From G963701675 sp963701675 (GTDB taxonomy: Bacteria; Planctomycetota; Planctomycetia; Gemmatales; Gemmataceae), in assembly GCA_963701675.1 (NCBI GenBank), contig OY969623.1, forward strand, positions 4,898,001 to 4,962,000: 64,000 nt of DNA, written 5' to 3'. A program made the position numbers and the translations under genes. Shown here one piece after another: positions 37,988 to 47,017 of this stretch; positions within the stretch are counted from its first letter, which is position 1, and every line of letters begins with the position of its first letter. The notes below the pieces were generated by a model that saw only the letters and a list, made by a program, of their open reading frames with translations, ran no database searches and was not told the origin of the DNA.

Positions 37988-38440
37988 ATGCCGGTGCCGT
38001 CTGCATTCGCCGAAAGCAATCGATCGCAGACCGAGCGCCTGCGAAAGATCGTTCAAAGTTTAAACTCGGCCACGTTCGCGGTGCGTCTGACCAACGGGTG
38101 GACGGTAGCAGGAATCCTGGCCCATCTCGCCTTCTGGGATCGGCAACGGCTGTGCTTGATGCGCCGTTGGGCGGCTGGCGACATGTGCAGCGGGGCGTAT
38201 CACGGCGAGCTGTTCAACGAAACGATGCAGCCGTTGCTGGAACTGATCCCCGGCGACCGCGCCGCCGCCGCAGCGATACAAGCCGCCGAAGAGGTGGATG
38301 CGTTTCTGGTGCAAGTCTCGGACGACGTGGTCAGCGTTGCGCTAGCCCGCCCCGATAAACCGAATTTGGATCGCGGCTCACACCGCGGTTATCACCTGGA
38401 CCAGATCGAAAAGGCGCTGGCGAAGGCGGGGTTGGGGTAG
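37988..38440 (+). CDS. DinB-like / maleylpyruvate isomerase N-terminal fold protein
   Basis: 150 residues forming a four-helix bundle pattern. LTNGWTVAGILAHLAFWD (about residues 34-51) has the His that acts as metal ligand in DinB-type proteins. Near the C-terminus SHRGYHLDQIEKAL provides further His residues (H-x-x-x-H spacing). Family members act as metal-dependent thiol transferases or have unknown roles. It stands between the palindrome at 37.9 kb and the HEPN pair. Confidence 0.7.
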   Translation: MPVPSAFAESNRSQTERLRKIVQSLNSATFAVRLTNGWTVAGILAHLAFWDRQRLCLMRRWAAGDMCSGAYHGELFNETMQPLLELIPGDRAAAAAIQAAEEVDAFLVQVSDDVVSVALARPDKPNLDRGSHRGYHLDQIEKALAKAGLG

Positions 38441-38526
38441 AGGGAGAAACCCGGCACGCACGATTGAGCCGGCGACTATTACGCCGATATAATGTGTGAA
38501 AGCCGAAGCGCACTCGCCTTTCGAGA

Positions 38527-38922
38527 ATGGCTAGCATGGGAAGCGTAACAACCGGTGAGAAGCTTTCGCCTCGATCCGTCGTCGATTTCCTTCGACGGGA
38601 CGGCGTAGCGATCCCTCGTTCGGACGAGATCGTGGCGTACCTGAATGCACATCCCGATCTGGCCGATCTGCTTCCTCGAGTCGTAGCCGAAACTCGGCAC
38701 GAGTTTGGTCCGAAGTCGCAATTAACGTTGGACATACGCTGCGACTTGGAGATAAACGACGAGCATTTGCAACTCGTCATCCGACTATCATCCTACGACG
38801 ACACAGTCATGGCTCGCCTCGACGCGGTTACCAAACCGTTCGACGCGGAGCTTTCTCAGAGTTCGGGCTATCTGCTTCTCACGTCCGACTTCCAGCCGCT
38901 CCGAGGCAGCGATGCCGTTTGA
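38527..38922 (+). CDS. Unknown protein paired with a HEPN gene
   Basis: 131 residues. An N-terminal helical part (RSVVDFLRRDGVAIPRSDEI, then LPRVVAETRHEFG) is followed by beta strands with LDIRCDLEINDEHLQLVIRL and SYDDTVMARLDAV. I have a memory of similar conserved hypotheticals in other bacteria that also precede a HEPN gene, but cannot name a family. It overlaps the HEPN gene by 11 bases, which argues for tight stoichiometry. An antidote role is plausible but unproven. The start might be ATG 38527 or 38536. Confidence 0.6.
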   Translation: MASMGSVTTGEKLSPRSVVDFLRRDGVAIPRSDEIVAYLNAHPDLADLLPRVVAETRHEFGPKSQLTLDIRCDLEINDEHLQLVIRLSSYDDTVMARLDAVTKPFDAELSQSSGYLLLTSDFQPLRGSDAV

Positions 38923-39298
38923 CTGGAAACAGTTCCTCGAATTAGCGCACGATCTGGAACACCAATCCGCCGGTAGCCCGCACGCCGAAACTCTCCTGCG
39001 ATCATCGTTGAGTCGCGCATATTACGCGGCATTCTGCTACGCACGCAACTATTCTCGTGATTGGCTCGGATTCCAACCGCGCAATGATGCGGACGATCAC
39101 GGGCGGTTGCGCGAACATCTCAAACGTAGCCGTCGTCGTGGCATCGCCGACCGACTGCAACGACTTCGGGAGTGGCGGAACGAAAGTGATTACCTGGATC
39201 AATTGACCTTTGATCCCACGGCCGTCGTCGCCGCCGCACTCGGTGAAGCGAACCATGTTTTCGCGGGCCTCACGCCCCCAGCATCGACGACGCCGTAA
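38912..39298 (+). CDS. HEPN-like domain protein
   Basis: 128 residues, all helical. LLRSSLSRAYYAAFCYARNY (about residues 27-46) is the HEPN core helix with the small-residue/aromatic pattern. LQRLREWRNESDYLDQ provides an R-x-x-R-N-x-x-D-Y motif equivalent to the R-x4-6-H RNase loop region. In this copy the His of the classic motif is not obvious, so nuclease activity is uncertain. The gene overlaps its upstream partner by 11 bases, resembling toxin-antitoxin organisation. Confidence 0.65.
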   Translation: MPFDWKQFLELAHDLEHQSAGSPHAETLLRSSLSRAYYAAFCYARNYSRDWLGFQPRNDADDHGRLREHLKRSRRRGIADRLQRLREWRNESDYLDQLTFDPTAVVAAALGEANHVFAGLTPPASTTP

Positions 39299-39355
39299 CT
39301 GTCGGTAACGAAGATGAAGTGCGCGCAGCCGTTTCGGCAGTCGCGATGTGGAACG

Positions 39356-40649
39356 TCAATCGAGGACGCGACTGAACATTTCTCGCGCGTGTGTCACTCG
39401 GCAAGCAGAACAAATCGCGAAAAAGATAAATGGCGCCAAGCACACGAAAATTCCCGTCCAGTGCGCCAAACGTCGCTCCGCCCAGGCCGCCGGTTCCGTA
39501 CGGGAAAGCGTCATCACCGCTGCGCCGGCCGCGAGTAAAGCCAAGAGAACCGGCGCCGATGCCGTAATGAAGGACTCATCCGGCGAACGATATTGGTGGG
39601 GCACCGCGGCGTCTAGGGTGCGGACCGCAAACAGCAAGAGGCCGATCGTAAACAAATTCCGCCAGCCGCGGAACGAAAAGTACATCACGACTGGCACGAC
39701 GGTTGTCACAGTGGCAACCAGGCTCGGCAGAAACCAAAATGGGAACCACTGGTCGGCTGCAAGAGTAGGCAGCGACTCATAACGGTACCGGACGACGATT
39801 GCGCAAAGGTGGGTGAGTTGCGCCGCGCCCGCAACGAGCCAGAGCATTTCGCCGGGGGACACAGGGAGTCGTTGGATTTGGCGGGACATGCATCGCCAAA
39901 CTCCTATGACGCCACATACGGTTATCAAAAGCCACGGCCACATGACGAAGCTAATAGGCGTAATGAACAGAGCACGATACCACGGTAACTCCGTCCCCGC
40001 TTCCTCATTCCAGCCGGTGGAGAAGAACAACCGCAATAAGTCTGGCTTAATATCGCCGGGGACCAAACGGATTTGCCCATCCGAGAACGAGACGAAGCCG
40101 CCCGGTCTCTCCCCAGAATTCGCGGGGTGACGGCTGGTCAGTCCCGCGCGCGGCGTCGCAGGGTCGTACGTCAGGTCACCCGGCCTGCTCCAGACGACGG
40201 CATGATTGTCGTCCGCTTCGACAAGCAGGCACCTTCTCCGCGCCGAGAAGCCTCACATAGGTAGTCAAACCGGTTTTGGCTTGGGAAGACGGACAACCGT
40301 AGGTTCGCGGAATCTCTGGGATTAGCCTGCGGTTGTGCTCGCTGTCCCAGGGTTCATTCAGATGGAACTGTCGATAGAGAGGCTCGTGTTCGATGTAGGG
40401 AAGTATGCGCACTCGCCAACTCAGTAGGGCGTGTCCATGATCATCGTAGATGTCTGTCGGGAGCGAGCTGTGCATTTCGCGGTAGGCCTTCAACGCCCAG
40501 GCAAACTGGAGCAAGTTGCTTTTGCACTGACTCCGATTATTGGAAGCCGGCGCTGCCACTGGCGCAATTGTAAGAAGGAGGATCGAAAGCAGCAGTTTGC
40601 GTGACAATCGAGTTTGCTTCGCCGGGGGAAGTGTGGTTGTCGTAGCCAT
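39356..40649 (-). CDS. DUF1559-like/membrane fusion protein (frameshift)
   Basis: The ATG at 40649 overlaps the stop of lplA (TGATG). The first frame gives a signal peptide (RKLLLSILLLTIAPVAAPAS), then a DUF1559-like part (NNRSQCKSNLLQFAWALKAY, YDDHGHALLSWRVRILPYIE). It ends out of frame near 40222-40230. Another frame then continues with LVEADDNHAVVWSRPGDLTY and FVSFSDGQIRLVPGDIKPD, and goes on into about five membrane helices (FITPISFVMWPWLLITVCGV onward). Removing one base near 40222-40230 restores about 430 residues. Unlike the pilin-like copies it has no pilin leader. The function is unknown. Confidence 0.65.
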
Positions 40650-41395
40650 CACCGCTTATCATTCCACGCCGCCTGCCCGTACTTCAATAGTACCAACTCC
40701 TCCCGCCGACCGCGTTCGGCATCGGTCCAGTCGGTCGGGACGACACGGCATCCGGTTGCCCGACTCCAGGCGTCACCTATCGCCGTGGCAAGATTGTTGG
40801 CGTCGATGCGACGGCCGGTGAGGTCGAGAATACCGGGGAGATTCGGCGTCCAGTCGCTGCGTTCGAGCAAGATGCCGCCGTGCTGCATAAGGGCACCGCG
40901 CTGGCGACGTTGGGCGCTGCCGACGACCTTGTCGTGGTCGATCAACACGTCACCAACGGTGATGTTTTTGAAACATAGTTGCGCTGCTGATGCCTGCACG
41001 GGATCCGCGGCAACCGTCGCATTGACACCTAGTGTTGCGAGTGCAGCGGCGATGGCGGAATGCATTTGCACCAACCAGGAAATGGCGCGGCGGCGTATGG
41101 GCTGCCAGGGAGGGCCGTGCGGGATGGCGAAGGCGTATGTCAATTCATGATCGTGGATGAGCGTGTCGCCGCCGGTGGGGCGACGGACGTAGGGCAATGA
41201 GGAAAGGCGTTGGTCATGCCGCCGGCTCGCTTCAGGTTGGAAGTAACCGAGGCTCAACGTTGGTTCGGTCCAGCCGTAGAAGCGGAGCGAAGCGACGCCG
41301 GCTACAGCGGATTCGAGCAGCGTCTCGTCGGCGGCCATGTTGGACGCGCCGTCGGCGACTTCGAAGGGCAGCAGGCGGCAGGTTACGGTGTCCAC
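40649..41395 (-). CDS. lplA: Lipoate-protein ligase A family protein
   Basis: 248 residues. It starts ADGASNMAADETLL, has YVRRPTGGDTLIHDHELTYA (the RRxTGG-type lipoyl-adenylate binding loop) and DHDKVVGSAQRRQRGALMQH with the catalytic Lys in K-V-V-G-S-A. It attaches lipoate or octanoate to lipoyl domains; the gene overlaps gcvPB by 13 bases, so its natural target is probably GcvH encoded in the same operon. The family also includes octanoyltransferases (LipM-like), which cannot be excluded. Confidence 0.85.
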   Translation of the reverse strand: MDTVTCRLLPFEVADGASNMAADETLLESAVAGVASLRFYGWTEPTLSLGYFQPEASRRHDQRLSSLPYVRRPTGGDTLIHDHELTYAFAIPHGPPWQPIRRRAISWLVQMHSAIAAALATLGVNATVAADPVQASAAQLCFKNITVGDVLIDHDKVVGSAQRRQRGALMQHGGILLERSDWTPNLPGILDLTGRRIDANNLATAIGDAWSRATGCRVVPTDWTDAERGRREELVLLKYGQAAWNDKR

Positions 41396-42840
41396 CGCAG
41401 AATCGGTTCCTTGGCTGCTTGGACTTCGTCGGGCCGGCTAATGCCGAGCGAATGCGGCGCTTGGTGCAACATTTCCGAATCTTCATCGCGAATGCGAAGG
41501 AGAACATCCGCAAAGGCGTCGAGCGTTTCCCGGCTTTCGGTTTCCGTGGGTTCAATCATGAGCGCTTCTTTGACGACCAATGGAAAATAGATCGTCGGTG
41601 CGTGGTAGCCGTAATCGAGCAGGCGTTTCGCGATGTCCATCGCACTAATCCTTCGCTCTTTTCGGAGCGCATGGGCACTCGCGACGAACTCATGCATGCA
41701 GCGCTTTCCATAAGGCACATCGTAGGCGTGTTTCACGCAAGCCAAGAGGTAGTTGGCGTTAAGCACCGCGTTTTCACTCACTTGCCGAAGTCCTTCCGGC
41801 CCCAGGGTGCGGATGTAACAATAACCACGCAATAGGATGCCGACATTTCCGAAAAAGCTCCGCACGCGGCCAATGGATTTGGGCCGGTCGTAGTCGAGTG
41901 AAAACGAACCGTCCGCACTCTTTTTCACCAAAGGCGCCGGCAGGTACGGCGCCAGAGCGCTTCGAACGGCAATGGGGCCGGCGCCGGGGCCGCCCGCGCC
42001 GTGCGGTCCGGTGAAAGTCTTGTGGACGTTGTAGTGCATCATGTCGGCGCCGAAATCGCCGGGCCGAGTGATGCCGAGAATCGCGTTCATGTTGGCGCCG
42101 TCGAGATAGACCAACGCGCCATCGCGGTGCAACATTTCGGTGACCGTGGCGATTTGATCGTCGAACAGGCCGAGCGTGTTCGGATTGGTGATCATAAACA
42201 CGGCCGTTCGGTCGTCGAGTTTGCTTTTCAGGTCGTCGAGATCGACGAGGCCCTTTGAATTGCTCTTTACCGACACAGCATCAAAGCCGGCGATGGCCGC
42301 GCTCGCCGGGTTTGTCCCGTGGGCGCTGTCCGGAATGAGTACGCGAGTCCGTTTCTCTTCACCGCGGTCACGGAAGTAGGCATGCGCAACCAAGAGCGCG
42401 GTCAACTCTCCCTGAGCGCCGGCGGCGGGCTGAAGCGAGACCGCATCCAGACCTGCGATTTCTGCCAGGATGTTTTGAAGCTCAAACAGAAGTTCCAGCA
42501 TTCCCTGGCAGGATTCGTCGGTTTGAAGCGGGTGAAGATTGGCCATCCCAGGCAAAGCCGCAAGGCGTTCGTGCCGCTTCGGGTTGTACTTCATCGTGCA
42601 CGAGCCGAGCGGATAGAAATTGGTGTCAATCGACATGTTGCGTGCCGAGAGATTGACAAAGTGGCGCACCAGGTCGATCTCGCCGACTTCGGGTAAAGGC
42701 AGCGGTTCCAGTGCGAGATGCGCGCCGGGCAACAGCTTGTCGGCCGGCGGCGTCGGCACGTCACATTCCGGCAAAAGATGCGCGCGCCGACCAGGCCGGC
42801 TGATTTCGAACAGCAGTTCCGTCGATTGTGATTTGTCCAT
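41383..42840 (-). CDS. gcvPB: Glycine dehydrogenase (decarboxylating) subunit 2
   Basis: 485 residues, the usual length of the P2 subunit. TNFYPLGSCTMKYNPK is the family hallmark near the N-terminus, and the PLP-binding Lys is Lys274 in NVHKTFTGPHGAGGPG. With GcvPA it decarboxylates glycine and passes the aminomethyl group to lipoylated GcvH. The start is 9 bases after the gcvPA stop; the end overlaps lplA. No frameshift is visible in this gene. Confidence 0.95.
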   Translation of the reverse strand: MDKSQSTELLFEISRPGRRAHLLPECDVPTPPADKLLPGAHLALEPLPLPEVGEIDLVRHFVNLSARNMSIDTNFYPLGSCTMKYNPKRHERLAALPGMANLHPLQTDESCQGMLELLFELQNILAEIAGLDAVSLQPAAGAQGELTALLVAHAYFRDRGEEKRTRVLIPDSAHGTNPASAAIAGFDAVSVKSNSKGLVDLDDLKSKLDDRTAVFMITNPNTLGLFDDQIATVTEMLHRDGALVYLDGANMNAILGITRPGDFGADMMHYNVHKTFTGPHGAGGPGAGPIAVRSALAPYLPAPLVKKSADGSFSLDYDRPKSIGRVRSFFGNVGILLRGYCYIRTLGPEGLRQVSENAVLNANYLLACVKHAYDVPYGKRCMHEFVASAHALRKERRISAMDIAKRLLDYGYHAPTIYFPLVVKEALMIEPTETESRETLDAFADVLLRIRDEDSEMLHQAPHSLGISRPDEVQAAKEPILRWTP

Positions 42841-42849
42841 GAGGGTGGA

Positions 42850-44199
42850 TTATCGCCTTACTTCCGCAGCAAGCGCCGCCGCCAGCCCATCGATTTCCGC
42901 TTTCGTCCGTTTCTCTGTGACCGCGACAGTGACGCAGTCGCGATGTGCCGGGTACCATTGGCCAAGGTTTAGCCCAGCATGGTAACCGGCCTTGAGCATT
43001 CGGGCCAGCATCGTCGGCGGATCCGACACTCCGGCGAGCGTGAACTCCTTGAAAATGGGTCGATTGAAACGCAGGCGTAGCCCCGCCATCTGCTCCAACT
43101 GTTTCACGGCGTAATGGGCCTTGCGAACGCACAGCTCGGCCGTTTCCGCCAGTCCGCGCGGCCCTAAAGCCGCCAAGTAGAACGTTGCCTTAAGGGCCAT
43201 GAGTCCTTGGTTGGTGCAGATGTTGCTCGTCGCCTTTTCCCGCCGGATATGTTGCTCGCGGGTCTGCATGGTCAGGACAAAGCAGCGTTTACCGTTACGG
43301 TCAACCGTTTGTCCAACGAGACGGCCCGGCATCTTGCGGACAAAATCTTGGCGGCAGGCGAGGATGCCGAGATACGGTCCGCCGTAGGTCATGGGATTGC
43401 CGAGCGATTGTCCTTCGGCGATGGCGATGTCGGCGCCGTATTGGCCGGGGCGTTTCAACAATCCAAGACTGATCGGATCGAAGCTGACGATGAACATGGC
43501 CCCTTTGGCGTGCGTCACCGCCGCGATCGCTTCGACTTCTTCGAGGCACCCAAAAAAGTTCGGGTGTTGGACGACGACACACGGTGTTTGATCGTCGATG
43601 GCTTGCTTCAGATCATCGGGGTCGAGGAAACCGTGTGGCGTGGGAAGCTCGGTTGGCTCTACTTCAAGATTAGCGAGATAGGTATTTAGAGTCCGGCGAT
43701 ACTCGGGATGCACGCTGTCGGCGATGAGAACGCGCCCGTGGCGTCCGGTTGCGGTAACGGCCATGAGAACGGCTTCGGCGACGGCGCTGCCGCCGTCGTA
43801 CAGACTCGCATTCGCCACGTCCATCCCGGTGAGTTGGCAGATGAGCGTCTGAAACTCGAAGAACGCTTGAAGGCTGCCCTGGCTCGCCTCGGCCTGATAC
43901 GGCGTATACGCGGTGTAGAACTCACTACGTCCAGCGAGGGCATCGACGACAGCGGGAATGAAGTGATCGTAGCTGCCGCCTCCGAGAAAGCAGACCGCAT
44001 CGTCCGCGGAACGATTGTGTCCAGCGAGCTTCTGTAGATGCTGTGAAAGCTCGATCTCCGTCAGTGCCGGCGCCACGTTCAGTGCACGACGCAGCCGCAG
44101 CGATTCCGGAATCGACTGGAATAACTGTTCGACCGACTCGACGCCGATTCGCTTAAGCATGTCCCGCTGATCGTCGCGGGTGTTCAGCACGTAGGACAA
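42850..44199 (-). CDS. gcvPA: Glycine dehydrogenase (decarboxylating) subunit 1
   Basis: About 449 residues when started at a TTG at 44199. That codon is preceded by CAGGAGTTAAGG (AGGAG 5-7 bases away) and yields LSYVLNTRDDQRDMLKRIGV, matching the normal N-terminus of GcvPA. An ATG at 44289 would overlap the Uma2 gene by 61 bases and adds an odd tail. Family motifs include FLGGGSYDHFIP, FYTAYTPYQAEASQG and SLYDGGSA. It forms the P-protein with GcvPB. It is separated from the Uma2-type gene by 29 bases. Confidence 0.92.
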   Translation of the reverse strand: MSYVLNTRDDQRDMLKRIGVESVEQLFQSIPESLRLRRALNVAPALTEIELSQHLQKLAGHNRSADDAVCFLGGGSYDHFIPAVVDALAGRSEFYTAYTPYQAEASQGSLQAFFEFQTLICQLTGMDVANASLYDGGSAVAEAVLMAVTATGRHGRVLIADSVHPEYRRTLNTYLANLEVEPTELPTPHGFLDPDDLKQAIDDQTPCVVVQHPNFFGCLEEVEAIAAVTHAKGAMFIVSFDPISLGLLKRPGQYGADIAIAEGQSLGNPMTYGGPYLGILACRQDFVRKMPGRLVGQTVDRNGKRCFVLTMQTREQHIRREKATSNICTNQGLMALKATFYLAALGPRGLAETAELCVRKAHYAVKQLEQMAGLRLRFNRPIFKEFTLAGVSDPPTMLARMLKAGYHAGLNLGQWYPAHRDCVTVAVTEKRTKAEIDGLAAALAAEVRR

Positions 44200-44228
44200 C
44201 CTTAACTCCTGGTGTGGACTGCCGACTA

Positions 44229-44930
44229 TTACCCGTCTTGCGGGCGCTTCCGACTTTTGCGCCGCGGAAGCAGACGCTGCCGGACCCACTTGCGGAACTT
44301 CTTGGTGAGGGCTGTTTCGTCGATTCCCGGCGTCATGTGGACGTAGCGCGTCACTTCCTTAAGAGGAAGAGAGGGAAAGCTCGGGCTATGTTGACATTCC
44401 TCATAGTTGCCGTCGGGTCTGAGTTGATAAACTCGCAATACTTTCCCGTCAAATCGCCAGATCTCTGGAGTACCAAGAGCGGCATATATTCCCATTCGGT
44501 CCAAACTACTCGAAGTAATGTCGACCTCAATCGCTAAATCTGGCGGCGGGTCGCGGCGGAGATCCAACGTCAGTTTTTTCATGCGATCGACGTTCGCGAT
44601 GTAGAAACACTCATCGGGTTCGAGTCCCCGCTTCAAATCCTTTCGCTTTAGCGTTACCGATCCACCGCCTCGGATCGGGACATCCGTCTCTTCCGCCAGG
44701 ATGCGAATGAGGAGCCCTAGGATGGTTCCATGATACTCGTGGCGATAGGACGGGGCCATAATCTCCAACTTCCCGCGGTCATAGGTGAGGCGCACGGACG
44801 AGCGATTGCCGATCTCCGTCAAAAACGCTTCATAGAAATCCCAACTCACATTGAACAACGCGAGGCGCTCTTCACCTGGTGGCGCCACGGACGGCGATTG
44901 CTCGATCCGAGTGGCTTCGGCGACGCTCAT
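44229..44930 (-). CDS. Uma2/DUF820 family endonuclease-fold protein
   Basis: 233 residues. The PD-(D/E)XK-like core is visible: YDRGKLEIMAPSYRHEYHG, then EPDECFYI, then PPDLAIEVDITSSSLDRMGI with the acidic E-x-D pair. The family is abundant in cyanobacteria and planctomycetes; a nuclease fold is predicted but no role is proven. It lies between gcvH (10 bases) and gcvPA (29 bases), all on the same strand, an unusual guest in a metabolic operon. No mobile signatures flank it. Confidence 0.85.
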   Translation of the reverse strand: MSVAEATRIEQSPSVAPPGEERLALFNVSWDFYEAFLTEIGNRSSVRLTYDRGKLEIMAPSYRHEYHGTILGLLIRILAEETDVPIRGGGSVTLKRKDLKRGLEPDECFYIANVDRMKKLTLDLRRDPPPDLAIEVDITSSSLDRMGIYAALGTPEIWRFDGKVLRVYQLRPDGNYEECQHSPSFPSLPLKEVTRYVHMTPGIDETALTKKFRKWVRQRLLPRRKSRKRPQDG

Positions 44931-44940
44931 TGCTCCTCCC

Positions 44941-45327
44941 TTAGTGTTCTTCCGACGCGATTTGCTTCTCGTACTGCTCTAGCGTCAACAGGTGGTCCAA
45001 CTTGGTTCCAGGCTCCACCTTTATTTTAGCCAGCCAGCCTTTGCCGTATGGGTCGGCGGTGATGCGCGTCGGGTCATCCACGAGCTTCTCATTGACTTCC
45101 GTAACTTCTCCGTTAACCGGCGAGTAAAGGTCGCTGACCGCTTTGACGGATTCGATTTCGCCGAACGATTCGCCCTGAAAGACGTGATCGCCCACCTCGG
45201 GCATCTCGATATAGACGATGTCGGTGAGCTGATCGACGGCAAACTTGGAGATGCCCACGGTGCAAGTGTCGCCCGTTAGAGTTGCCCATTCGTGGGTTGG
45301 CGCGAAGCGCAGGTTTTTCGGTACCAT
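44941..45327 (-). CDS. gcvH: Glycine cleavage system H protein
   Basis: 128 residues. The lipoyl attachment site is Lys62 in GEIESVKAVSDLYSP, and the fold markers THEWATLTGD, VGDHVFQGESFGEIE and PYGKGWLAKIK are complete. GcvH carries the aminomethyl group between P-, T- and L-proteins. The ATG has AGGAG 7 bases upstream. It follows gcvT by 20 bases in the operon; the lipoylating enzyme gene is in the same operon. Confidence 0.95.
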   Translation of the reverse strand: MVPKNLRFAPTHEWATLTGDTCTVGISKFAVDQLTDIVYIEMPEVGDHVFQGESFGEIESVKAVSDLYSPVNGEVTEVNEKLVDDPTRITADPYGKGWLAKIKVEPGTKLDHLLTLEQYEKQIASEEH

Positions 45328-45347
45328 TCGAGTCTCCTGGTGTGTAC

Positions 45348-46423
45348 CTATTTCGGTCTTTTATAGAAAGGCAACGGGACGACGCGCGCGGCCGCAGCCT
45401 TGCCGCGCACATCCACCTCAAACGTCTTTCCGACTTCGGCAAACTCGGGATCGACATACGCCATTGCAATGGCCTTGCCCAGTGTCGGGGCAAACGTCCC
45501 GCTGGTTATACGGCCAATCTCGTGGCCGTTCGCCGATAACATGGCATTCTCACGTGCGATTCTTTTCCCTTCGATTTCCAAACCGACACGTCGTCGCCGA
45601 GACTTGTCTTCCCGAAGCCGAAGCAGCGCGTCCCGGCCGATGAATTCACCTTTATCGAACTTCACCGCCCAACTAAGCCCGGCTTGCAAGGGATCCAGTT
45701 GCTCGGTCAATTCGTGACCGTAGAGAGGCATGGCCGCTTCCAGGCGCAACGTATCGCGGGCGCCGAGTCCGCAAGGCTTCGCGCCGCGCGACAGAATGTC
45801 GTCCCATAACTCCGTTGCATACTCCGCGCCGATCATTATCTCGATGCCATCCTCGCCGGTATAGCCGGTCCGGCTGACGACGCACGGTTTCCCTTTGTAC
45901 TGCGTCGGCGCGGCGAAGTAATATGCCAGTTGGTTGGCATCCGTTTCAGTTAACCCGGAACAGAGTTCCAACGCCTTTGGCCCTTGCACAGCGACCATGC
46001 ATGTGTCCGTCGTCTGATCGCGAAGCTCGACATACAACGGCCCTTTGTGAGCGCGCAACCAGGCGACGATCTTCTCGCGGTTCGATGCGTTCACCACCAT
46101 GGCATAGCCGTACGGCCAACGGTACACCAGCACATCGTCGAGCACTCCGCCGGCCTCGTTGCAGATGAGGCCGTAGCGTGCTTGCATGTCCTTCATTGTG
46201 GCGGCGTTGTTGGTGTAGACTTTCTGAATTAGGTTGAGAGCTTCATGAGCGCCGAATGAGAGCCGGCCCATGTGACTGATATCGAAGATGCCGGCTCTCG
46301 TGCGAACCGTTTCATGCTCTTCGACAATGCTCGTGTACTGAATCGGCATGTCCCAGCCGGCGAACTCCACCATCCGCGCACGAGCGCAACATGCCGTTCG
46401 AAAAGCGGAGTGCGTAGTGCCAC
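45348..46423 (-). CDS. gcvT: Glycine cleavage aminomethyltransferase (frameshift near start)
   Basis: Most of the protein is in one frame from ARMVEFAGWDMPIQY to the C-terminus, with DISHMGRL, GYTGEDGIEIMI and LGARDTLRLEA motifs of T-protein. The natural beginning LRTPLFERHVAL lies in another frame that starts at a GTG (46423) with GAGGA 6 bases upstream. Adding one base at about 46381 joins HVAL to GARMV, giving 358 residues. The T-protein releases ammonia and makes methylene-tetrahydrofolate. First gene of the operon; no glycine riboswitch was seen upstream. Confidence 0.92.
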
Positions 46424-46606
46424 GGAGTATCCTCAGCGGGCGCAAGCCGAGAAGGCCTAAGTTGGGGCAAGTTTAGAAAGCGGACGCCGCGACTTCAAGG
46501 CGTCGAACGGCTATCCTGATGTTACGCCATCGCATTCTATCAGCAAGACGGTCCGAGTCCCGGTGGGATGTTCGAAAGAAAATTGAGCAACGGCGCAAGG
46601 TGCATC

Positions 46607-47017
46607 ATGAGAAGGACGACTAGGGAATGGATCCGCAAGGGCGAAGCCGATTACGTGCTCGCAGTTCAACTCGCGGATGAAAGCAAATCATTTCTTGATC
46701 ACATTTGTTACCTGTGCCGAGAGTCGGCTGTAAAGTACATGAAAGGTCTGCTTGACGAGCGCCATGTCACGGTTTCGAAATCGAACGATGTCGAACACCT
46801 TCGACGCCTTGTTAGAACGGTGCGTTCCATCCAACCAGGTGTGCGTTTTTTAACTGACTCCAAATTCGATTTTCGTTATCCAGGGAATGACGCGACTGAA
46901 CGCCAGTCACGCGCGGCCATGCGCTGGGCCACTCGAATTCGGGATGTTTGTCGCGAGGTCCTTGGAATTCAGTCCCAGGATCGTCGACGCCGGCGATCTA
47001 AAGCGACGGCCATGTGA
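46607..47017 (+). CDS. HEPN domain protein (unpaired)
   Basis: 136 residues from the ATG at 46607; the longer frame from 46568 is less likely. TREWIRKGEADYVLAVQLAD followed by HICYLCRESAVKYMKGLL is the HEPN core of the kind that normally pairs with a minimal nucleotidyltransferase (MNT). No MNT gene adjoins it here. The C-terminal tail is Arg-rich. The stop is one base from the convergent TlpA-like gene. Whether it is active alone is unknown. Confidence 0.75.
   Translation: MRRTTREWIRKGEADYVLAVQLADESKSFLDHICYLCRESAVKYMKGLLDERHVTVSKSNDVEHLRRLVRTVRSIQPGVRFLTDSKFDFRYPGNDATERQSRAAMRWATRIRDVCREVLGIQSQDRRRRRSKATAM

Noticed and set aside
46424..46606. Possible glycine riboswitch upstream of gcvT
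   Set aside because: No recognisable aptamer core could be found in the 180 bases before the GTG start on the minus strand.
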